Assembly (NCBI GenBank): GCA_003990745.1
Contig: RBNI01005111.1
Location: 1-13,011 of the forward strand
DNA length: 13,011 nt
Direction of reading: 5' to 3'
DNA from: Jimgerdemannia flammicorona
Taxonomy: Eukaryota; Mucoromycota; Endogonomycetes; Endogonales; Endogonaceae
The number at the start of each line of letters is the position of its first letter. Position 1 is the first letter of the stretch. Below are positions 1 to 5,508 of this stretch, piece after piece. The position numbers and the translations under genes were made by a program. The notes under the pieces are model-generated. The model made no database searches, was not told where the DNA came from, and saw nothing but the letters and a program-made list of their open reading frames with translations.

Positions 1-140
1 GTCGCATGCACCGTGTCGCTGCGCCAGAGGCACAGCGCCACTGTGCTAGCGCCGTGTTTGTTTTAACAAACACGGTCGCACGCACCGTGCCTTTGTCTAA
101 AGACAAAGGCACTGTGCTAGCGCCGTGTCCGTCGGGGACC
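1..140. repeat. compound GC hairpin array, copy 1 (cut by window edge)
   Basis: A run of nested palindromes, including CCGTGTTTGTT/AACAAACACGG (around 52-75) and GTGCCTTTGTC/GACAAAGGCAC (around 87-113), joined by blocks of the type GTGCTAGCGCCGTG and CACGGTCGCA. It is almost the same as 10295-10434 in direct orientation; I see only a few substitutions, near 19-23 and at 131. It sits inside the visible 3' part of the first rnl intron, just upstream of the S element, so it probably lies in a peripheral loop. The copy runs off the left end of the window. Confidence 0.9.
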
Positions 141-215
141 TTGATTTACATTAAAAGATTGTTGACATAGCAAAGATATAGTCCATAAATATATTGAAAA
201 GTATATTCCCAAATG
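1..215 (+). other. group I intron in rnl, 3' end only
   Basis: The S element of a group I core, AAGATATAGTCC, is at 171-182. It is followed by a small P9-like hairpin (AATATA/TATATT, about 187-207) and a terminal G at 215. The exon resumes at 216 with sequence matching E. coli 23S from A2572, so the intron follows U2571 by E. coli numbering, obeying the group I rule of a U before the 5' splice site. The P, Q and R elements and any endonuclease gene lie left of the window or are displaced by the GC array at 1-140. The intron identification is firm; the exact 3' splice site is inferred from alignment. Confidence 0.75.
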
Positions 216-240
216 ACGTGAGTTGGGTTAAATACGTCGT
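216..240 (+). rRNA. rnl: large-subunit rRNA, 25-nt micro-exon (domain V)
   Basis: ACGTGAGTTGGGTT...ACGTCGT aligns without gaps to E. coli 23S 2572-2596, part of the peptidyl-transferase ring that includes the G2583-U2585 region. It lies between two group I introns. Both flanking splice positions follow a U in the mature rRNA (U2571 and U2596). Such a short exon is set by the two intron sites and is not by itself a sign of degeneration. Confidence 0.8.
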
Positions 241-255
241 GAACTACTCTCCTGG

Positions 256-294
256 CCCCCGGGCACACGGCGCTAGACGCTTGCTGCCCGGGGG
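256..294. repeat. GC hairpin with conserved core
   Basis: Ten-base arms CCCCCGGGCA/TGCCCGGGGG enclose the core CGGCGCTAGACGC. It starts 15 nt inside the 5' end of the second rnl intron and would fall within the P1 loop if the guide sequence at about 314-321 is right. Confidence 0.85.
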
Positions 295-429
295 ATTGTA
301 TAATTTGTCTCGAACCACGTAAGCACCATTTGTCTATGCGGTGTGTACATAATTTAGAGAGAATGGTTACCGTGTCTGTATGTTCCTTGTCCTGAGTTAT
401 GACGTTAAATAACTCATTCGAATTAACTG

Positions 430-560
430 CCACGGCCCCCGTGGGTTGCCCCCCCGGGGGCTAGTCACTCGGGGGTTGCCCCCCCCCTTAGGGGGGGGCT
501 AGTCTACACAGAAGTATCTCTCCCCCCCCCATTCCCCCTTGCGGGGAGGGGAGGGGGGTA
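430..560. repeat. GC cluster of C-run/G-run hairpins
   Basis: Two tandem units share the form GTTGCC(C)n...(G)nCTAGTC: one around 444-466 and one around 474-503. A further C-run/G-run hairpin follows at about 520-558. The same unit occurs at 4069-4133, 6489-6553 and 8127-8154. Located in the second rnl intron. The run lengths make this stretch prone to slippage and to sequencing error. Confidence 0.8.
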
Positions 561-645
561 GTGCAAAATACGAGGAAAGAAGCCTAATCCGCTAATCTTT
601 TAAGCAGTTAAGGGTCCGACTTGTATTTTATGATTTATATGGTTC

Positions 646-680
646 GGCGAAAGCTTCGACATAGTCGAAGCTTTCACCGA
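646..680. repeat. HindIII-centred palindrome, inverted copy of 3731-3765
   Basis: Perfect 12-base arms GAAAGCTTCGAC (649-660) and GTCGAAGCTTTC (664-675) with a 3-base loop. The asymmetric flanks (CGGC on one side, ACCG on the other) show that the copy at 3731-3765 is its reverse complement. Confidence 0.85.
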
Positions 681-702
681 TTTCTTTTTAGTTTTACTTT
701 AA

Positions 703-912
703 ATGAGGCATTGTATAGCTAAAGGATTTATTTCGAGGTTTTTGATTTATTCTTCAGGGTTAGCCATTATCCATATTTGAGCCTTCATTGCTATTATATT
801 AGTATGATACCCGTACCCGCCTACAAGGCACATAGGCCCTAAGTTCCTATCGGGACTAAGAAAGCCTGGCACGCTAACTCTTTGTAAAAATCTGAAAGTA
901 TGTAGTACTTAA
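703..912 (+). CDS. possible 69-residue membrane ORF inside rnl intron (only under UGA=Trp)
   Basis: ATG at 703, stop TAA at 910-912. Two internal UGA codons would have to be Trp. The reading contains a long hydrophobic stretch (SSGLAIIHIWAFIAIILVW, about residues 18-36) followed by a basic, proline-containing tail. Both UGAs fall where Trp is plausible at a membrane boundary. I do not recognise the protein. It may be a decayed intron ORF or a chance frame; the region has no similarity I can see to GIY-YIG or LAGLIDADG proteins. Confidence 0.2.
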
Positions 913-940
913 ATAGAAGGTAATAAATAATTAACAGTTA

Positions 941-976
941 CTCCGGCCGGGCGAGCCTAGCGCCTTCCGGCCGGAG
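941..976. repeat. GC hairpin (CTCCGGCCGG arms)
   Basis: Ten-base perfect arms CTCCGGCCGG/CCGGCCGGAG enclose GCGAGCCTAGCGCCTT. The reverse complement of 8926-8961 has the same plan with two arm changes and small core changes, so the two are copies in opposite orientation. Located in the second rnl intron. Confidence 0.85.
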
Positions 977-1239
977 CCTCGGGCAATCACATTACTTAGA
1001 TTTCTTAATATTCTTTGGGCCTAGGAAAACAAATTGTTTTTATATAAATGGCAAGGCCCCGTCCCTTGTATTTGGTTACCCTTTCCCTTTGGGCTATCCC
1101 TCTGGGACCAGAGAATGGAACTACGAGGGTTTGAAACGTAGGCGGAGTAATCCTCAACCCATACATATCTTATTGAGAGTTATTTTTTTGCTAAATGAAC
1201 ATACATATTAAATCATCCTTTTGTCAAATGGTATGAGCG

Positions 1240-1352
1240 GGCTTTTCCCGGGCCCCCCAAAGGGGGGAGGGTGGCCAGCGTTTTTTTTTTGCAAGACGGC
1301 GCTCGTCGCTTGCCGCAAAAAAAAAAAGAGCGCCGTGGCACCCCCCCCCGGG
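1240..1352. repeat. nested composite hairpin element, copy 1
   Basis: Outer part: a GGGCCCCCC/GGGGGG hairpin, then GTGGCCAGCG ... CGCCGTGGCAC with C/G runs. In the loop of that outer hairpin sits a second element: a T-run, GCAAGACGGCGCTCGTCGCTTGC and an A-run. The same composite is at 7266-7381, while the un-nested outer form with loop ACTAG is at 3157-3209. Located in the second rnl intron. Confidence 0.85.
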
Positions 1353-1568
1353 GAAATTACAATTAATTATACATTGTCTAGCGACGTAAAATCACTATAT
1401 GCTGAAACATCTTAAAGCAATATTTACTTTAATAGTCATAATTATATTGATGTTAAAATAGATAATCAGCAAGTTAATTTAAGTAACTTCAGAGACTATA
1501 TGTGATTATTCTTTAATTATAAAGGATAAGATAAAGTCCATAGTTATTAGAAATAATAGCGGTATATG

Positions 1569-1868
1569 GAGACAGTATGGTTTCTATCCACTAGGGTAAT
1601 CGATATATGAGTAGGCCCTGTCATTAGTACGAGAGGATTTTGATGGGTGAACCTCTGGTGTACCTGTTATTAAATAACCCAATTGGATTATATTTAGTAT
1701 CGCAGGGTAGCTACGTTTATAAAGGATAACAGCTGAAAGCATATAAAGCAGGAAGCCCCCCTACGGATTATATTTATAGAGAAGTGATCGAACATCACTT
1801 TGATAGGCTATATGTGTAAGTGTAGTAATATATTTAGCTAGATAGTACTAATACTCAAGTAATCTTGG
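1569..1868 (+). rRNA. rnl: large-subunit rRNA, last exon (end of domain V and domain VI)
   Basis: Begins GAGACAGTATGG, equivalent to E. coli 23S from G2597. The sarcin-ricin loop AGTACGAGAGGA is at 1627-1638, followed by the conserved TGGTGTACC, GGGTAGCTA and GCTGAAAGCAT blocks. The final helices match up to TTGATAGGCTATATGTGTAAG and CTAGATAGTACTAATACTCAAGTAATCTT. The 3' end is placed near 1868 by this alignment and could be off by about ten bases. I see no hairpin insertion in this exon, in contrast with the introns and spacers around it. Confidence 0.9.
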
Positions 1869-2464
1869 TAATACCTTTATCGTCCCGCCCAGCAATATTT
1901 TATCTAATATTATATTTTATAATATTCAATAAATATATTTATATTTATCGTTTGCCCCCCGGGAGACAAGGGGACAACGGTCCCGCCTCCCGGGGATATT
2001 ATATATTTTTATAAACCACGAAATAAGTATGCTTAATTCGGTATTCACAATTTTAAAGCTGCTTTTTTTGTTTTTTGCTGGAGGCAAACTACGTCTGCCA
2101 GCAAAAAACAAAAAAGGGACTATCAGCAAGAACCTGGTTTTTATTTCATCTCTGACCCACCCCTGATAGACCAGGAAACCCAGTCGCGTCTTGGGTTTTT
2201 CTTTACTATCGTTCGTTCTGGGGTTAGCCGACAGCCGAATATATATATATTCTATATATATTTGAATATTTCTATATAAATATTAGATGGGTAACCGCCC
2301 GGAGGGCCCGGGTTCTTCTCGGACAGGCGCTAGGCGACCCCCGGGGCCGTAGGGGGAGAAGAATTATTGCAAAGAAAAAAAAAGGCTTCGGCGTAGCCGA
2401 TCCGCCGGGCGTACTAATCCCTCCCCGACTTTAGGGGGGATGGAGGGGGAGGAATCGCTAGAAA
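1869..2464. other. hairpin-rich spacer between rnl and the broken GIY-YIG gene
   Basis: No gene seen. Contents: GC hairpin CCCCGGGAG/CTCCCGGGG (1957-1995); an 18-base-arm hairpin TTTTTTGTTTTTTGCTGG/CCAGCAAAAAACAAAAAA (2064-2115); an interlocked pair of helices (2120-2175); hairpin AAACCCA/TGGGTTT with a following T run (2177-2199); an AT tandem run (about 2240-2270); and a GC cluster at about 2287-2450 containing GGCGCTAGGCG between TTCTTCTC and GAGAAGAA arms. Confidence 0.7.
2177..2203 (+). terminator. hairpin plus T-run, possible 3'-end or processing signal
   Basis: Seven-base stem AAACCCA/TGGGTTT with loop GTCGCGTCT, then TTTTCTTT. It lies about 300 nt downstream of the rnl 3' end. The form resembles an intrinsic terminator, but such signals are not established for fungal mitochondria, so the role is a guess. 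Confidence 0.25.
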
Positions 2465-2748
2465 GCGAAGAATTAGTAATAATATAAGAACCCATAAAAA
2501 CCTTTCCAGAACGAATGTATCTAGTTACTGTCGTTTCGTTAACACCTAACCAAGCTGCTGCGGAAATCTAGAAGAAAAACTCTGCACTAGCACACCGTCT
2601 ACAGTAAAAATGGAAACTCCCTTCGCATTCGCGGCGACTTTTCCATAATAGGGTTGAGCGAACCAAGATTTATTGCACGCAGTAGAGCTGTCGACGCTTC
2701 AGTGTGCTTATAACCGAACCTAGAGCCAGCAATAGGATTAAAGTTCGA

Positions 2749-2803
2749 TTTTTATATATATATATATATATAAAAATTAAAAAAAAATCTGATTTTTTTT
2801 CGA
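2749..2803. mobile_element. AT-rich double-hairpin insertion with TCGA target duplication
   Basis: Two adjacent hairpins: a long TTTTTATATA.../...TATAAAAA stem and AAAAAAAAT-CTG-ATTTTTTTT. TCGA precedes it at 2745-2748 and closes it at 2800-2803. Removing the 55 bp restores the GIY-YIG reading ...SLPSSLRS|NFNPIAGS without a gap, which proves it is an insertion. The target is the palindrome TTCGATCGAA. Confidence 0.85.
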
Positions 2804-3018
2804 TCGAAGTGATGAAGGAAGAGAGAACAGTCAATTAAGATAAAACTGTTCCCGTGATAGTACGTTCTCAGGAGTACAAAACTCTACGACGATAAAAACG
2901 AAAACTGGAAGACCATAAAGAGCAATGGCATGCTGTAACTCCCCGAAATAACTTATAAGAAACAAGAATAAAAGTTTTCTCTTTATAATTATAATTAGAT
3001 TTTAGGTTTTGGAAATAA

Positions 3019-3027
3019 ATATAAGTA
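3019..3027 (+). promoter_or_regulatory. ATATAAGTA promoter-like nonanucleotide
   Basis: Exact match to the mitochondrial promoter known from Saccharomyces, in which the last A is the start of transcription. It lies 69 nt upstream of the ATG at 3097. The wider context (TTAGATTTTAGG-TTTTG...ATATAAGTAA, from 2996) resembles that of the copy at 10657. Confidence 0.55.
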
Positions 3028-3096
3028 ACAAGACTTAAATTTTGTTCTTGTTATAATAGTTGTTAAGTAGTAATGGTTTGAATTTTAATTTTAATC

Positions 3097-3554
3097 ATGA
3101 TTTTAGTGATCGCCTTATCATCCCTTCGGATTACCGCTATTTATTTTAAGTGGATTGCTCGGGCCCCCGGGGGGGTGGCCAGCGACTAGCGCCGTGGCAC
3201 CCCCCCGGTGGTTATCTCTTACTCATCGCTGGGGTATCGATTCTATTAATTGGATCTTTAGGTTCGGGCTTTGGGGGAATCGAGAGTTTATTCCCAGGAA
3301 CCATCAATGAAATTGATGAAGGACTGCCAGCATTAACCAAATACCTCAATACAGTATTATTTACTGTATCAGGTACGAGTCGTTGTTTAATTTCAAGTTG
3401 GGATCTAGTTTCTATGTTCCATCAATTGAACTTCAGAGTTTTGCTGTGTATGTTTATAGCTCAGTTACCTCTCACTATATTGTGTACTGCGAGGGGGCAG
3501 AAGATTTCCCCCGATCGGGGTCCCCCCCAAGCAGGAGATTGCTCCTATAGTTAA
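3097..3554 (+). pseudogene. unidentified hydrophobic ORF, frame broken by a GC hairpin
   Basis: Starts at ATG 3097 (MILVIALSSLRITAIYFKWI), then runs into the GC hairpin at 3157-3209, which brings a stop (TAG 3187). Beyond the hairpin, a different frame is open to TAA 3552, starting GYLLLIAGVSILLIGSLGSG. Deleting about 53 bp joins the two hydrophobic parts into one continuous membrane segment. A second hydrophobic stretch (VLLCMFIAQLPLTILC) lies near the end. Codon third positions are AT-biased, as expected for a mitochondrial membrane protein. The last codons run into a GC cluster and then into endonuclease sequence, so the true C terminus is not clear. The minus strand of 3210-3470 is also open if UGA is Trp, so the strand is not beyond doubt. 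I do not recognise the family. Confidence 0.4.
3157..3209. repeat. GC hairpin with GCCAGCG-ACTAG-CGC-CG-TGGC core
   Basis: G-run/C-run outer stem enclosing GTGGCCAGCGACTAGCGCCGTGGCAC. It is the simple, un-nested form of the composite elements at 1240-1352 and 7266-7381. It shares its right border GTGGCACCCCCCCGGTGGTT with the 7266 copy. It disrupts the ORF that starts at 3097. Confidence 0.85.
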
Positions 3555-3600
3555 GAATGTGTGAGACTAGACGAGAACCTAAATCAACAGAACTTCCAAT

Positions 3601-3638
3601 CCATCTCTACATTGTGTAGAGATGGAAAATATATATAT
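3601..3638. mobile_element. 38-bp hairpin insertion in the GIY-YIG gene
   Basis: Perfect hairpin CCATCTCTAC/GTAGAGATGG (3601-3625) with loop ATTGT, plus an AT tail. Removing 38 bp restores KIY|IGSS of the endonuclease (minus strand). The insertion shifts the frame. The exact right border is ambiguous within the AT repeat, so no target duplication can be assigned. Confidence 0.75.
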
Positions 3639-3714
3639 ATAGATTTTAGAGAGTGCGCCAGTCTCGAGGCACTTAATGCAATAAACCCCACATTGATTAG
3701 AAAGGGTAGCTTTT

Positions 3715-3835
3715 GCTAGTCCCGATGGGGCGGTGAAAGCTTCGACTTAGTCGAAGCTTTCGCCGACTCACCCCTCCCCGTAGGGGGAAGGGACAAGCCC
3801 TCTCCCCTCCCCGTAAGGGGGAAGGGGGGGGCTAG
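3715..3835. mobile_element. compound GC insertion with TTTT target duplication
   Basis: 121 bp, beginning GCTAG and ending GCTAG, flanked by TTTT on both sides (3711-3714 and 3836-3839). Removing it with one TTTT restores ...SENLK|ATLSNQ of the endonuclease in frame. Inside are the GAAAGCTTCGAC palindrome (3735-3761, inverse of 649-675) and two CTCCCC...GGGG hairpins, so it probably grew by later insertions. Confidence 0.85.
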
Positions 3836-4068
3836 TTTTAAGTTTTCCGAAAGATGGAGATTAGAAAATTCCATGATACTTGGTAAATTCGGAGCTTCTT
3901 CACAGAGGATAGCATTTAAGCTAAATGAATAAAATAGTAATAATAAACCAAACAGTAGTAAAAAACTGCAGAATCTCAATAGGAGATTAGCTAAAACAGC
4001 CGTAAAGCTTCGTTGAAATTACTATATTGTAACAGCCTTATAACCCTAATACTCAAAGTTTTATCCTG

Positions 4069-4133
4069 GCCCCCCCCCTAACGGGGAGGGGGTTGCCCCC
4101 CCCCCCCTAAGGGGGGGGGGGCTAGTCCTCGGG
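4069..4133. repeat. 65-bp GC element identical to 6489-6553
   Basis: C-run, TAACGGGGAGGGG, then GTTGC(C)n TAA (G)n GCTAGTCCTCGGG. Identical to 6489-6553, including the homopolymer lengths as given. TCCT occurs on both sides here (4064-4067 and 4126-4129) and may be the target duplication. The other copy keeps only the right-hand one. Confidence 0.85.
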
Positions 4134-4647
4134 GGCCCCCCGGGGCTTTAAAACAACCCATTTAAAACAACCAGTACTCTCCCGAGTCTGATGATAGTAA
4201 AACTGAAAGTCGCCCTTTTGAGGCGGTCCATTATGATTTAAATTGAACAGCTATTTCTAACTTCAAAATAATAGAGATGAAGGCCCCCTTCATAATAGTC
4301 ATAATCTTGGACGCTTAGCTGTTGTATGTCTTTGTGGGGAAGTAACCTGATGTTACTCCTTTACTTATATCAAATTTTATCCAGATAGTTGTTGCGTCCC
4401 CCTTCCTCCCCCCACTTTATATTACTTAATAATAATATAAAGCAAACATTATATTAACATATAATGGTAAAATGAGGGGGGGGCTAGCGAGTAGGGCTAC
4501 CATCATACTCATAGAGAATGATTGTTTTTAATATAAATTAAAAAGGAATTTAATATAATTAAATATTAATTTAAATATATATAAATCTAAAGACCTCGGT
4601 ATGGGTCACTAGGCTACATTTAACCACTCACTGTACCAGTGAGTAAG
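4134..4647. other. spacer, no gene recognised
   Basis: AT-rich sequence with no frame I can support. It holds the minus-strand promoter-like site at 4362-4370, small hairpins such as AGTAAC/GTTACT (4341-4356), and a C-run (about 4397-4416) that can pair with a G-run (4474-4482) across an AT-rich stretch. A CTGATGA...GAAA sequence (4188-4212) was considered as a hammerhead and rejected. Confidence 0.5.
4362..4370 (-). promoter_or_regulatory. ATATAAGTA promoter-like nonanucleotide, minus strand
   Basis: TACTTATAT on the + strand is the exact complement of the nonanucleotide. Transcription would run left towards the broken GIY-YIG gene, whose likely ATG is at 3874. A GC element (4069-4133) now stands between them. 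Confidence 0.45.
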
Positions 4648-4756
4648 TCGGCCCCCGGGGGGACCGGCGGACTTGGTCGCCCTCCGGTCGTTTTTCCCCC
4701 CTCCGCTCCTGGGTAAGCTTACCCAGGAGCCGATGGGGAGACAAACCCCCGGGGGA
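4648..4756. repeat. GC cluster with a 26-bp perfect palindrome
   Basis: Contains GCTCCTGGGTAAG/CTTACCCAGGAGC (4705-4730), a 26-bp perfect palindrome nearly identical to the one at 9101-9126, and C/G-run arms CCCCCGGGGG on both sides. Confidence 0.8.
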
Positions 4757-4918
4757 TTTGATGTCATACGGCCGGATAAGGGGTTCTTCAACGAATACAT
4801 GCCAAACCTCCTGATTATAATATTTAATCGGATGATGATATATTCTGATCAATCATGCGAATGGTTGACCAATGTAAATATATTGGATCTGTATGGGGGC
4901 AGCTGGTGTTTTATTTAG
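4673..4918 (+). CDS. short ORF of unknown status
   Basis: The first half is translated GC cluster; only the second part (from about 4760, VIRPDKGFFNEYMPNLLIII...) looks like ordinary AT-rich coding sequence, ending TAG at 4916-4918. Overlapping frames on the minus strand are also open, so I cannot tell whether any is expressed. No family recognised. Confidence 0.15.
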   Translation: MVALRSFFPPPLLGKLTQEPMGRQTPGGFDVIRPDKGFFNEYMPNLLIIIFNRMMIYSDQSCEWLTNVNILDLYGGSWCFI

Positions 4919-5025
4919 AAAGAGATATAGATTATCTCTTACTCCTTTAATGTAAATATTTTATAATTTAAAAGAATTGTTTTTTTTTAGTATCCACATG
5001 ATAGTTCTTCTTATTTACTTATCGC

Positions 5026-5080
5026 CCTCCGGGGGAACGCGGGCGGGCCTACGGCCCTTCCAGCTCCCCCGGAGTAGGTA
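5026..5080. repeat. GC hairpin CTCCGGGGGA/TCCCCCGGAG
   Basis: Arms at about 5026-5035 and 5065-5074 enclose ACGCGGGCGGGCCTACGGCCC..., with an inner GGGCC/GGCCC pairing. Same general design as the other GC hairpins. Lies in the spacer before tRNA-Phe. Confidence 0.75.
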
Positions 5081-5106
5081 TTAATTAGATTCTCCCGCCC
5101 CCCCAC

Positions 5107-5115
5107 TTATAAGTC
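5107..5115 (+). promoter_or_regulatory. weak promoter-like site TTATAAGTC
   Basis: Two differences from ATATAAGTA, 35 nt before tRNA-Phe on the same strand. Listed only because of its position; it could be chance. Confidence 0.2.
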
Positions 5116-5149
5116 TATAAAATTTACCTGTTATATTCAACAATGTACA

Positions 5150-5222
5150 GTTTTAGTAGCTTAAATGGTTAAAGCATACGACTGAAGATCGTAATAAGGA
5201 GGTTCAATTCCTTCCTAGAACA
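5150..5222 (+). tRNA. trnF: tRNA-Phe (GAA)
   Basis: Full cloverleaf of 73 nt. Acceptor GTTTTAG/CTAGAAC with one U-G pair; D stem GCTT/AAGC with loop AAATGGTTA; anticodon stem TACGA/TCGTA with loop CTGAAGA (anticodon GAA); T stem GGAGG/CCTTC with loop TTCAATT; discriminator A. All seven acceptor pairs are present, so no 5' editing of the kind known in some chytrid mitochondria is needed. Confidence 0.93.
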
Positions 5223-5508
5223 TTCTCAAGAGTATACACAGCACAGATTTCTCCCTTGAGCATTATATAGCCTAATTATCATGGTCTTACACGCGTGAAT
5301 ATGGGCTTTATAATGTAGCTATAGAGCTAGTTTTAGTGTAAGTGTCTATAGGGGGGGAGGGAAACCCTCTAAATATTAATAAATCTAAGATTTATCTACT
5401 TGCATATAAAATATGCTGCCCCCGGCGGGCCCGGCCACGGCGCTAGTCGCTGGCCCGGGCCCGGCAGTATTAAATAAAACAACAATAAGTCAAATATAAA
5501 ATGCAAAA
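5223..5508. other. spacer with a conserved-core GC hairpin
   Basis: No gene. Holds a GC hairpin at 5416-5466: nested arms CTGCC/GGCAG and GGGCCCGG.../...CCGGGCCC around the canonical core GGCCACGGCGCTAGTCGCTGGCC (two-base bulge CG, loop CTAGT). Confidence 0.7.

Larger units (their letters stand above)
241..1568 (+). other. group I intron in rnl after U2596
   Basis: Core elements lie near the 3' end: Q (AATCAGCAAG, 1464-1473), R (TTCAGAGACTATA, 1488-1500) and S (AAGATAAAGTCC, 1528-1539), with R and S sharing the GACT/AGTC P7 pairing. The last intron base is G1568. Exon junction CGT|GAGACAG recreates the universal rRNA sequence. A possible internal guide (around 314-321, ACCACGTA) pairs with exon TACGTCGT with one mismatch. 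At 1.3 kb the intron is long enough to have held an endonuclease gene, but I see no intact one. It is loaded with hairpin elements at 256-294, 430-560, 646-680, 941-976 and 1240-1352. A 69-codon frame at 703-912 opens only if UGA is read as Trp. Confidence 0.8.
2939..3531. mobile_element. about 0.6-kb insertion within the GIY-YIG gene
   Basis: The boundaries are set by the endonuclease reading: ...NYRSNLL ends on the right at 3532 and LQHAIALYGL resumes on the left at 2938. The joined sequence is in frame. The insert contains an AT-rich stretch with the promoter-like ATATAAGTA (3019-3027), a hydrophobic + strand reading frame (from 3097), a GC hairpin (3157-3209) and a GC cluster at its right end (about 3492-3531). 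No clear target duplication is visible, and the ends could be shifted by a few bases. It may be a moved gene fragment and not a self-mobile unit. Confidence 0.6.
2465..3979 (-). pseudogene. GIY-YIG homing endonuclease, interrupted by at least four insertions
   Basis: Read on the minus strand, five pieces join in order to give a standard GIY-YIG intron-type endonuclease. (1) 3836-3979: hydrophobic leader, then MEFSNLHLSENLK (the likely start is the ATG at 3872-3874, as in the paralogue at 5509-6198). (2) 3639-3714: ATLSNQCGVYCIKCLETG...KIY, the GVY motif. (3) 3532-3600: IGSSVDLGSRLVSH, with the catalytic Arg. (4) about 2804-2938: LQHAIALYGL...SREQFYLN-UGA-LFSLP, with the conserved Glu. (5) 2465-2748: NFNPIAGSRFGYKHT..., then two frameshifts, with VDGVLVQSFSSR and the C-terminal helix-turn-helix LGVNETTVTRYIRSGK. 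The inserts are at 3715-3835, 3601-3638, about 2939-3531 and 2749-2803. Three of the four change the frame in a way that cannot be read through, so the gene is dead. The UGA in piece 4 stands where the family often has Trp. Confidence 0.88.

Noticed and set aside
146..433. 95-residue minus-strand reading frame
   Set aside because: It is antisense to an rnl exon and the ends of two group I introns and passes through a GC hairpin; it resembles no protein.
430..560. CRISPR-like or satellite array
   Set aside because: The repeated units are hairpins of differing length with no regular spacers; they belong to the dispersed GC element family.
1221..1415. Short + strand reading frame in the rnl intron
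   Set aside because: It is translated composite hairpin (1240-1352); the matching frame at 7259-7456 exists for the same reason.
4188..4235. Hammerhead ribozyme (CTGATGA...GAAA...GGTC)
   Set aside because: The core words are present, but stem II is only three pairs, stem III needs bulges at the catalytic end, and the sequences that should form stem I do not pair.
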